Source: an uncultured Verrucomicrobiales bacterium (lineage in GTDB: Bacteria; Verrucomicrobiota; Verrucomicrobiia; Limisphaerales; JACDHS01). Taken from it: DNA of 11,428 nt. The stretch lies in NCBI GenBank assembly GCA_937983475.1, contig CALJZV010000535.1:1-11428 (forward strand), written 5' to 3'. Positions 1 through 5,886 of the stretch are shown here, one piece after another. Below the pieces are notes generated by a model that was given only the letters and a program-made list of their open reading frames with translations, had not been told where the DNA came from and made no database searches. Positions within the stretch are counted from its first letter, which is position 1; the number at the start of each line of letters is the position of its first letter. The position numbers and the translations under genes are program-made.

Positions 1-1
1 G

Positions 2-3000
2 TTAAGCCTCGGCGCGGGAACCTGGCAGATCACTGTGGACTCCGGCGAACTGGAGGGACGCGGCTTCCAGGCCACGTCGTCGAAAACGGTGACGCTGCCT
101 CCTGGCGGCCACGCTGTTCATTTTGTCGTCATTTCCATTGTGCCGGAGATTGCCACCGAGACGCTGCCTAGCGGCACTCAAGGCGTTCATTATCAAGCGC
201 AGTTCCAGTCCATTGGTGGAGCGGGCAATCACCGATGGTCGCTGGCCGACGGCGGATTGCCTCCAGGCATGGAATTGACGGCGGAAGGGCTGCTGTCCGG
301 CGCCCCGCTGGCGGCTGGGACGTATGAGTTCACGGTGCAGGTGACGGATGACGGGGACCAGAGTTCGGAGCGGTTTTTTTTACTGCTCATCGAGCCCGGA
401 TCGTCGCTCCCGGGGCATCTGTGGCGGATTGCCGCAGCGGGTGATTGGGACGGGGACCTTATTACCGACATTCTCTGGGAAACGACCAGCACCAACGGGC
501 CCTTGTTTGCGGGATTCATGGATGAAAATATCGTGGCTGGCTCCCGGCTGATTGAAGATCCGCAGCGGGGTCCAGGAACGATTCTGGGCACGGGCGACTT
601 CAACAACGACGGGGAAGCCGATGTGGTGACCCAGGACAGCCAGTTCAGGGTTCATCTGTGGACGGTGGGCGACCTGACGGTGACCAATATTGTGGAAATC
701 CAGGGCGAATCCCTGGCCGCTAATTCCTGGCGGGTGGTGGCGGTTGCGGATTTCGACAGTGATTTCTATCCCGACATTTTGCTGCAAGGCGCCGACCGTC
801 GGCTCAAGGTGTGGCTGGTCTTCGAGAAGGAGTTCGTGCAGTCGGAGGTGCTGCGCGACGGGACGCCGGTTGCGGCGGGCTGGAACGCGGTGGGTGCCGG
901 GGATTTCAACGCCGACGGTGACAGCGACATTCTCTTCCAGCACGACGACGGGCGACTGGCAGTCTGGTTCTTCAATGGCACGTTGTTCACCGGCTCTACC
1001 CTCGTCAACGGCGGCGCTGCGGCTCCCGCGGGCTGGAAAATCAAGGGCGTAGGGGATTTTGATGGCGACTTTTTCCCGGACATCCTTTGGGAGTCAGTTT
1101 CAGACCGTGTTCCCTACATTTGGCTCATGAATGGAACCGAGGTGGGTGCGGAATTGATGGTAACGGCCAACACCCTTTCGGCACCCTCGATTGTCCGGCA
1201 CCCCAAGGCCTTCAATCCTGTTTTTCCGGGCAACAGCCTGACCTTGAGCGCGGACGTGGGAGGCCCGACACCGTTGATACATCCGCTGAGTTTTCAATGG
1301 CAGTTGAACGGCAGCAACATCGAGGGCGCGACAGGAACCTCGTTGAAATTGAGCAACATCCAGGCGGAAACAACGGGAACCTATCGCCTCATTGCCAGCA
1401 ACCCAGCCGGCGCAGCGGTCAGTTCCAACGCCGTCGTGGAGTTCTATGTCGGCCCTTCAATTGATTCGCAGCCGCAACCCCAGGCGGTGGCCGCCGGTGC
1501 GACAGTCCAGTTTTCCGTTTCGGCCAGCGGAACGGCGCCGCTCAAATACCAGTGGTTTTTCAAGGGTGTGGCCCTTTCCGGGGCGACGTCGTCCTCCTAC
1601 ACCGTGAACAATGCGCAGTCGGCCAACGCCGGCGCCTACTCGGTGACCGTCAGCAACACAGTGGGGATCGTGACCAGTTCCAATGCCAACCTCACGGTTC
1701 GCAATGTGCCGGCGATTACTGCGCAGCCCAAGACGCAGTCCGCCGTGCAGGGAACCAACGTGACCTTTACCGTGTCCGCTACGGGCGACGGGCTCAGTTA
1801 CCAATGGCGAAAGAATGGTGTTGGCATTGACGGGGCAACTGGCACGGCGCTGACCATAAACAATGTCCAGGTGAGCGACGCGGGCAATTATTCGGTGGGC
1901 GGCACCAACATTGCCGGCACGGCGACCAGCGCCAATGCGGCGCCGACGGTCATTGTGCCGCCTTCTATCACCCAGCGCCCGCAGAGCGTGGTCGCCATCA
2001 CGGGATCCACGGTGACGTTGCAGGCGGCGGCTTCCGGCACAGCGCCGCTGAGTTATCAGTGGCAGCGCAATGGAACAAACATCGCCGGAGCAACCGGGAC
2101 GTCGCTCGCGCTGCACAACGCAAAACCTGGCGATTCTGGCAGTTACCGGGTTCGCGTCACCAACAACGGAGGATCGGTTGCCAGCGACATTGCCGCGGTG
2201 GAGGTGTTCACTTGTGAATTCAGCCTGTCGGCCAATCTGATGGAACTGGATTTCAACGATCAGGAGGGTGAGGTCAGCGTGTTTACGCCTGGCGAATGTC
2301 CTTGGAGCGTCAGCACGACCAACGCCTGGATCACCATCACCTCGGAAACCAGCGGCTTTGGCGATGCCACCGTGACCTTCCAGGTGGATTTGAACCCCAA
2401 CGACGTTCCCCGCGTGGGTTCCCTGCTGATTGCCGGGCGCGTGTTCACTGTGACGCAATTTGGGCGACTGGCGCCTGAGTCGATCAGCGGCAAGACGATT
2501 TCATTAACATTGGACGAAGGGGGCGATCCTTCCACCAACGCCGCCTTGTTGTTTGTCGCCAGTGGCGCGGGCAGCACCTACCGGATCATTCCGATTCGGG
2601 GAAATATCGATCCGGAGGCGGGAAACTACGCTTATATTCGCTCGGCGGCCGCCACGGGCCTGATTTTCATCAACGAGACCGAGGTGCTGTTGAATTTCAT
2701 AACCCCTTCCTCCGGCCTGTTCACCGTCAGTGAACCGGATCAGGATCTTATTAGCGGCACGTTTGTCCTTGGGCCGTCCAAGCCTGACTTCAACAACGAC
2801 GGACTGGGTGACCTCGTCTGGCAGCACACCAACGGGGTGATTGCCGCGTGGCACATGAACGGCACCAACCAGGTTTCCTCGTCGCTGTTCCGCGATGGTA
2901 AGCCGACGGCGCCCGGTTGGAAAATTGTCGGCTTTTATGATTTTGATGGCGACGGCCAGTCGGACATTCTCTGGCAACACAACGACGGCAGGCAGGCGAT

Positions 3001-3577
3001 TTGGTATATGGACCGCACCCGCTTGGTCAGGTCCGCGCTGCTCAGGGACGGACTTCCCGTGGCACCGGGCTGGCAGGTGGTCGGCCTGGCCGATTTCAAT
3101 CAGGACGAACACGCGGACATCCTTTGGCAGCACAATGATGGAAGGCTCGCGGTTTGGTTCCTGAAAAGGGAACTTGGGTCGGGGGCGCCCAAAACGGTTT
3201 TTGATTCATCCAAACTGCTGCGCGACGGGCGGAAGGCTGCCCCAGGCTGGCTTGTCCGGGGAGTGGGTGACTTCGACGGTGACGCCCAGGTGGATATTGT
3301 CTGGCAACATACCGATGGCCGTCTTGCAGTCTGGCGGATGATTGGAACGGAATTTATCAACTCCACGCTCCTTCGGGACGGGCTGCGAGTGGCCCCGGGT
3401 TGGCGCATGGCCGCGCTGTCGGACATGAATCTGGACGGACGGCTGGATTTGGTGTGGCAGCACAACGATGGACGGGTGGCGGTCTGGCTGATGAACAACC
3501 AGGAATTCCTGCGCTCACTGCTGCTACGCCAAGGCAAGGCGGTGGCGCCGGGCTGGAGGTTGGTTGGGCCCAACTGA
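2..3577 (+). CDS. Large secreted modular protein (FG-GAP/VCBS repeats, Ig-like domains, BACON); 5' end outside window
   Basis: The reading frame is open from the first bases, so the true start lies upstream; the GTG at 35 is only an internal in-frame codon. At least 1191 residues are present. Domains by nucleotide position: putative Ig (He_PIG-like) about 149-400; five 51-residue FG-GAP/VCBS-like repeats 411-1161 with DxDxDG-type calcium loops; four Ig-like domains about 1181-2210, each with the core YQW/FQW tryptophan and a late GxY motif but no cysteine pair; a BACON-like domain about 2210-2465 with its two cysteines and CPWSV; an unassigned beta-rich module about 2466-2788; five more FG-GAP-like repeats 2788-3574 with the signature WQHNDGR. 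Such modules occur in extracellular adhesion or carbohydrate-binding proteins. No catalytic domain or C-terminal sorting signal (PEP-CTERM, T9SS) is visible; the protein stops directly after a half-repeat. Secretion and any ligand are inferred. Family-level recognition is good, function unknown. Confidence 0.9.
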   Translation, partial: LSLGAGTWQITVDSGELEGRGFQATSSKTVTLPPGGHAVHFVVISIVPEIATETLPSGTQGVHYQAQFQSIGGAGNHRWSLADGGLPPGMELTAEGLLSGAPLAAGTYEFTVQVTDDGDQSSERFFLLLIEPGSSLPGHLWRIAAAGDWDGDLITDILWETTSTNGPLFAGFMDENIVAGSRLIEDPQRGPGTILGTGDFNNDGEADVVTQDSQFRVHLWTVGDLTVTNIVEIQGESLAANSWRVVAVADFDSDFYPDILLQGADRRLKVWLVFEKEFVQSEVLRDGTPVAAGWNAVGAGDFNADGDSDILFQHDDGRLAVWFFNGTLFTGSTLVNGGAAAPAGWKIKGVGDFDGDFFPDILWESVSDRVPYIWLMNGTEVGAELMVTANTLSAPSIVRHPKAFNPVFPGNSLTLSADVGGPTPLIHPLSFQWQLNGSNIEGATGTSLKLSNIQAETTGTYRLIASNPAGAAVSSNAVVEFYVGPSIDSQPQPQAVAAGATVQFSVSASGTAPLKYQWFFKGVALSGATSSSYTVNNAQSANAGAYSVTVSNTVGIVTSSNANLTVRNVPAITAQPKTQSAVQGTNVTFTVSATGDGLSYQWRKNGVGIDGATGTALTINNVQVSDAGNYSVGGTNIAGTATSANAAPTVIVPPSITQRPQSVVAITGSTVTLQAAASGTAPLSYQWQRNGTNIAGATGTSLALHNAKPGDSGSYRVRVTNNGGSVASDIAAVEVFTCEFSLSANLMELDFNDQEGEVSVFTPGECPWSVSTTNAWITITSETSGFGDATVTFQVDLNPNDVPRVGSLLIAGRVFTVTQFGRLAPESISGKTISLTLDEGGDPSTNAALLFVASGAGSTYRIIPIRGNIDPEAGNYAYIRSAAATGLIFINETEVLLNFITPSSGLFTVSEPDQDLISGTFVLGPSKPDFNNDGLGDLVWQHTNGVIAAWHMNGTNQVSSSLFRDGKPTAPGWKIVGFYDFDGDGQSDILWQHNDGRQAIWYMDRTRLVRSALLRDGLPVAPGWQVVGLADFNQDEHADILWQHNDGRLAVWFLKRELGSGAPKTVFDSSKLLRDGRKAAPGWLVRGVGDFDGDAQVDIVWQHTDGRLAVWRMIGTEFINSTLLRDGLRVAPGWRMAALSDMNLDGRLDLVWQHNDGRVAVWLMNNQEFLRSLLLRQGKAVAPGWRLVGPN
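411..1161 (+). repeat. FG-GAP/VCBS-like repeat block 1: five units of 153 nt
   Basis: Five protein repeats inside the first gene. Equivalent codons of the D-I-L-W/F/L position fall at 476, 629, 782, 935 and 1088, an exact 153-nt (51-residue) spacing. Each unit has an xxWxxxxxGDFDxDxxxDI core. Calcium loops in units 3 and 5 (DFDSDFYPD, DFDGDFFPD) lack the canonical glycine, and the WQHNDGR signature is recognisable only in unit 4 (FQHDDGR). The block is therefore more diverged than block 2. Unit 1 starts with the W-R-I strand, before its Asp loop. Confidence 0.85.
1181..2210 (+). repeat. Tandem array of four Ig-like domains
   Basis: Four consecutive I-set/Ig_3-like domains of 84-85 residues. 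The core tryptophan codons lie at 1298, 1553, 1805 and 2060 (spacings 255, 252, 255 nt). Each has the pattern P-x-I near its start, SYQWxxNG in the middle, GATGTSL-type turns and SGxYxVxxxN near the end. None has the vertebrate-type disulfide cysteines, which is usual for these bacterial copies. They probably act as a rigid spacer between the two FG-GAP blocks; that role is inferred. Confidence 0.85.
2788..3574 (+). repeat. FG-GAP/VCBS-like repeat block 2: five units plus a closing half-unit
   Basis: Five units with consensus DFDxDGxxDILWQHNDGRxAVW followed by LLRDGxxVAPGWxVVG. The W of WQH is encoded at 2819, 2972, 3125, 3302 and 3455, so the spacing is 153 nt except for one 177-nt interval. 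The long interval holds an eight-residue insertion (around 3166-3220, rich in G, S, K). The block begins directly at the Asp loop (PDFNNDG) and ends at APGWRLVGPN, so its boundaries are shifted by one strand relative to block 1. The units are very similar in protein but vary at synonymous positions. Confidence 0.88.
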
Positions 3578-3681
3578 GCATCGAAGCTGTGCTCGCCAGA
3601 CTGAAAAGGAAATAAAAGTCCAGTGCGGTCGGCCCTTCGAGACTTGTTAATCCATCGGCTTTGCGTAGCCTGAAACGCGTG

Positions 3682-4209
3682 ATGGGTTTTCTTCGATTCA
3701 TCGGCGTCGTCAACGCGGCCATTTGGTTCGGCGGGTCGGTGGTTTGTTCGCTGGTGATGCTGCCAGGCTTTTTCACCGGGCCGATGAAGGCCGTGCTGCC
3801 CCCGCCCTATAATGGCGCCGCCGCTCAGGTCATCATTGAGCGTTATTTCTGGTTTCAGCACATTTGCGCGGCGGTGGCCCTGCTCCATTTATGGGCCGAG
3901 CGCCTGTACACCAACCGGGCTGGCGAGCGCATCACAGCCTCCGTGCTTGCGATCCTGTTCGGGCTGGGATTGGCCGGGGGATTTTGGCTACAGCCCAAAT
4001 TGCAGCAGCTCTATTTGGCCAAATACCGGGCTCCCTCTGCTGAGCAGCGGGCCGAGGCGGCTGCGGACTTCAGGACGTGGCATGCGGTTTCACGCGTTGC
4101 CGACACGGTCATGCTGCCGGCTCTTTTATTTTACCTATGGCGCCTGACCAGCGCCTCGCATCCTTCTCGCTTGCCTGGGTTTAGAAAACTCTCCGTCGGC
4201 TGGAAATAG
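3682..4209 (+). CDS. Four-helix integral membrane protein, DUF4149-like
   Basis: Encodes about 175 residues. Four hydrophobic helices are visible at about residues 5-27, 56-74, 85-104 and 137-155. The first carries the WFGGSVV motif and the last segment an HAVS motif, as in DUF4149/TMEM205-like proteins, which are small inner-membrane proteins without a defined biochemical role. Length and helix count fit that family, but the assignment comes from memory of its pattern. The ATG at 3682 was chosen as start; an in-frame TTG at 3661 and GTG at 3679 are possible, and none has a clear Shine-Dalgarno. The gene lies 104 bp after the FG-GAP gene on the same strand, with no strong terminator between, so cotranscription is possible but unproven. 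The C-terminal 20 residues are basic and probably cytosolic. Confidence 0.6.
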   Translation: MGFLRFIGVVNAAIWFGGSVVCSLVMLPGFFTGPMKAVLPPPYNGAAAQVIIERYFWFQHICAAVALLHLWAERLYTNRAGERITASVLAILFGLGLAGGFWLQPKLQQLYLAKYRAPSAEQRAEAAADFRTWHAVSRVADTVMLPALLFYLWRLTSASHPSRLPGFRKLSVGWK

Positions 4210-4448
4210 CTCGCGACCACCGGGATACCCGGGATGGCCCCTCGTCAAGGCAGCTTTGCCCGAGGCTAACACAAGGGAATGCCTGTTCTGGAATTCTGGA
4301 GTTTGAGCCTTACAGGTAAAAAGACTATGACAACAAAAGCCTTCGCTCGCTTGAGCCGGGAACGGACGAGCAAGCAAAAAACCTTCGCTGGCGGGGCCGG
4401 AAGCGGCAAAGGCTTATAAAATCCCTTTAAAATGGCCAAAAAAACTTG
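4210..4448. other. Non-coding stretch between the DUF4149-like gene and the porin promoter
   Basis: No credible gene is present. It contains a short GC hairpin (CCGGG-ATA-CCCGG, 4220-4232), a second bulged hairpin (4240-4265: CCTCG pairing with CGAGG, inner GGCA-GCTT-TGCC) and a degenerate tandem duplication (4335-4412). The second hairpin may protect or end the upstream transcript, but no T-run follows it, so I do not call a terminator. The sequence becomes AT-rich after 4413, towards the porin promoter. Confidence 0.6.
4335..4412. repeat. Degenerate 42-bp tandem duplication
   Basis: Two copies start with AAAA(G/A)CCTTCGCT at 4335 and 4377. They share CCTTCGCT (4340-4347 and 4382-4389) and a downstream GCCGG-A-CGG core, with several substitutions and a one-base gap. 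Similarity fades after about 32 bases. No coding capacity is evident. Confidence 0.5.
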
Positions 4449-4477
4449 TTGTCAAATAAAACTCTTTTGCCTATTGT
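4449..4477 (+). promoter_or_regulatory. Predicted sigma70-type promoter of the porin gene
   Basis: TTGTCA at 4449-4454 (5/6 to the -35 consensus) and TATTGT at 4472-4477 (4/6 to the -10 consensus) are separated by exactly 17 bp, in an AT-rich tract. A start site near 4484 would give a leader of about 95-100 nt. The prediction is by inspection only. Confidence 0.5.
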
Positions 4478-4487
4478 CCGCCGCAAT

Positions 4488-4524
4488 GCACCGTTTTGGT
4501 GCGCGGGCAAACTGTATTTTGCCC
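4488..4524 (+). promoter_or_regulatory. Two adjacent hairpins in the porin mRNA leader
   Basis: GCACC (4488-4492) pairs with GGTGC (4498-4502) across a five-base loop. Immediately downstream, GGGCAAA (4505-4511) pairs perfectly with TTTGCCC (4518-4524) across a six-base loop. Neither is followed by a T-run, so they are not terminators. They sit near the predicted 5' end of the transcript, where stem-loops can stabilise abundant outer-membrane-protein mRNAs (known for E. coli ompA). That function is inferred. Confidence 0.5.
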
Positions 4525-4567
4525 CATGAGAAACGCATAAAAACGTAGTGAAACAACAATACATCGC

Positions 4568-4573
4568 AGGAGG
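4568..4573 (+). promoter_or_regulatory. Strong Shine-Dalgarno (AGGAGG) that fixes the porin start
   Basis: A perfect AGGAGG lies seven bases before the ATG at 4581. This excludes the upstream in-frame GTG at 4548 as the real start, because that would place the ribosome site inside the coding region and spoil the signal peptide. Confidence 0.85.
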
Positions 4574-4580
4574 AACTGTA

Positions 4581-5684
4581 ATGAATATGAATAAATGGAC
4601 TCTTGGCTTGGCGGCCGTTGGCCTCGTTAGCCTTGCGTCAGTTGCTAAAGCGGAAGAAGCCGCAACCCCGTTGTTGACGGCTCTTTCATCCACCACCATC
4701 AGTGGTTATGTGGATACGTCGGCTCAATGGAATCCCGGCACGGGCACAACCGCCCCTGGGTTTTCGTTCGCTGGCGGCAAGCGTGACGGCTTCAACCTCA
4801 ACGCTGTGAGCATCACGCTCGACAAGCCCCTCGAAGAAGGCGAATGGTCTGCCGGTTACAAGGTGGACTTTCTGCTCGGGCCCGATGGCGGCGTGGTGAC
4901 GACCGGCCAGGCAATCCGCCAGGCGTATGTCGCCATGCGCGTTCCGGTGGGCAACGGTTTGGATTTCAAGCTCGGTCGTTTTGACACGATCGTCGGCTAT
5001 GAATCGACCGACAGCTACAAGAACCCGAACTTCACCCGCTCCTACGGCTATACCATTCAGCCGCTACAGCATGAAGGTCTCTTGGCCACCTACCAGGTCA
5101 TTGACGCTCTGACCGTCAACGCCGGTGTGGCTAACGTCCTGAACAACGGCATCATCAATGCCCGTTCGCCTCGCGCGGAAACCCAGAAGGCGCTGTTGGG
5201 CTCCATCGCCCTGACTGCTCCCGATAGCTGGGGTGCTCTGGCGGGTTCGGCTCTGTATGCCGGCATTGTTGACGGCTTTGGTTCACCGGCTCCGGTCGGC
5301 GACCAGACCAGCTACTACGTGGGTGCCACGATTGCCACTCCGGTGGAAGGCCTCCGATTCGGCGCTTCGTGGGATTTCTTGAACAATCCCGCGTTTGCCA
5401 CGTCCGACACCTACGCTGTGGCTCTCTATGGCTCCTACACCTATGACAAGCTCGGTTTCCATCTCCGTGGCGAATACGCCAACGGCGGTGCGATCCCTGG
5501 CACCACTGCGGTCAAGCCTGAAGTCATCGCCGTCACCGGCACGATTCAGTACGACCTGTGGGAAAACGTGTTGAGCCGTCTTGAAGTTCGCTGGGACCAC
5601 GATGCCTCCGGCAGCGCGGTTCGTCCTTGGAACGCCAAGCGCAACGACTACCTCGTTGCCGCGAACCTCGTTTACAAGTTCTAA
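4581..5684 (+). CDS. Outer-membrane beta-barrel porin, BBP2 family (PF07642-like)
   Basis: Encodes 367 residues. Residues 1-24 form a classic signal peptide: Lys5, a hydrophobic core and an AKA site with predicted cleavage before Glu25. The mature protein alternates polar and hydrophobic residues in amphipathic strands. It carries family-typical segments such as SGYVDTSAQWN near the N-terminus, GFNLNAVSITLDKPLEE, QAYVAMRVPVGNGLDFKLG and RFDTIVGYES, then ends in a strand with terminal Phe (LVYKF), the usual BAM recognition signal. BBP2 proteins are putative outer-membrane diffusion channels common in Planctomycetes and Verrucomicrobia; substrate cannot be read from sequence. Its own promoter, structured leader, perfect Shine-Dalgarno, strong terminator and a bias to AAG, TTC, AAC and GTC codons suggest a highly expressed single-gene transcript. 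The call rests on motif memory, not a search. Confidence 0.82.
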   Translation: MNMNKWTLGLAAVGLVSLASVAKAEEAATPLLTALSSTTISGYVDTSAQWNPGTGTTAPGFSFAGGKRDGFNLNAVSITLDKPLEEGEWSAGYKVDFLLGPDGGVVTTGQAIRQAYVAMRVPVGNGLDFKLGRFDTIVGYESTDSYKNPNFTRSYGYTIQPLQHEGLLATYQVIDALTVNAGVANVLNNGIINARSPRAETQKALLGSIALTAPDSWGALAGSALYAGIVDGFGSPAPVGDQTSYYVGATIATPVEGLRFGASWDFLNNPAFATSDTYAVALYGSYTYDKLGFHLRGEYANGGAIPGTTAVKPEVIAVTGTIQYDLWENVLSRLEVRWDHDASGSAVRPWNAKRNDYLVAANLVYKF

Positions 5685-5706
5685 TTTAGCTTAGAACCAA
5701 TTAAAG

Positions 5707-5739
5707 AACCCCTCTCGGGAAAACCGGGAGGGGTTTTTT
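5707..5739 (+). terminator. Intrinsic terminator of the porin gene
   Basis: CCCCTCTCGG (5709-5718) pairs with CCGGGAGGGG (5724-5733) with one G-T wobble across a GAAAA loop, followed by TTTTTT (5734-5739). It lies 23 bp after the porin stop. On the opposite strand the stem is followed by only a broken T-run, so bidirectional action is weak at best. Confidence 0.9.
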
Positions 5740-5740
5740 G

Positions 5741-5881
5741 TTTTGAACAACAAAGTCACAAAGGCAAGGGAGTGAAACGGGAAGGATTCCTAGCTTTCGC
5801 CATTTCGCATGTGTCACCAGCGGCGAAGCAATTTTAAATGTTTTCCGTCTTTTTGCGCCTTTGTCCCTTTGTTGTTCAAAA
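5741..5881. repeat. 141-bp palindromic intergenic element with 25-bp inverted ends
   Basis: The left arm 5741-5765 and the reverse complement of 5857-5881 match at 23 of 25 positions; both begin TTTTGAACAACAAAG and continue ACAAAGGC after two mismatches. The interior also pairs partly: GCTTTCGCC (5793-5801) against GGCGAAGC (5822-5829), and GAAACGGGAA near 5774 loosely against TTTTCCGTC near 5841. It has no coding capacity and lies between convergent genes, beginning one base after the porin terminator and ending five bases before the cyclase stop. It resembles REP/MITE-like dispersed palindromes. ACAAAGGCACAAAG-type intergenic repeats are, from memory, common in environmental PVC and related genomes. 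Confidence 0.7.
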
Positions 5882-5886
5882 ACACC

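Noticed and set aside
35..37. GTG as the start of the FG-GAP/Ig gene
   Set aside because: The same frame is open upstream to base 2 with protein-like sequence and no ribosome site. No signal peptide follows the GTG, so the gene simply begins outside the window.
1457..2458. A 333-codon open frame on the minus strand
   Set aside because: It lies wholly antisense to the Ig-BACON coding region. Its Arg/His/Gly-rich low-complexity product is typical of a GC-rich shadow frame.
2788..3574. Regularly spaced repeats considered as a CRISPR array
   Set aside because: The 153-nt period is in frame, the similarity is at protein level with synonymous changes, and no short identical repeat/spacer structure exists.
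4135..4377. An 80-codon minus-strand frame after the DUF4149-like gene
   Set aside because: It overlaps the 3' end of that gene and the hairpin region, its composition is not protein-like, and it has no start signals.
4505..4524. Second leader hairpin considered as an attenuator/terminator
   Set aside because: The stem is followed by C-C-A-T-G rather than a T-run.
4548..4580. Upstream GTG start for the porin
   Set aside because: It would put the perfect Shine-Dalgarno inside the gene and add 11 residues ahead of a normal signal peptide.
4427..4699. A 90-codon minus-strand frame across the porin promoter and start
   Set aside because: It is antisense to the signal peptide, leader and promoter, and shows no recognisable protein pattern or ribosome site.
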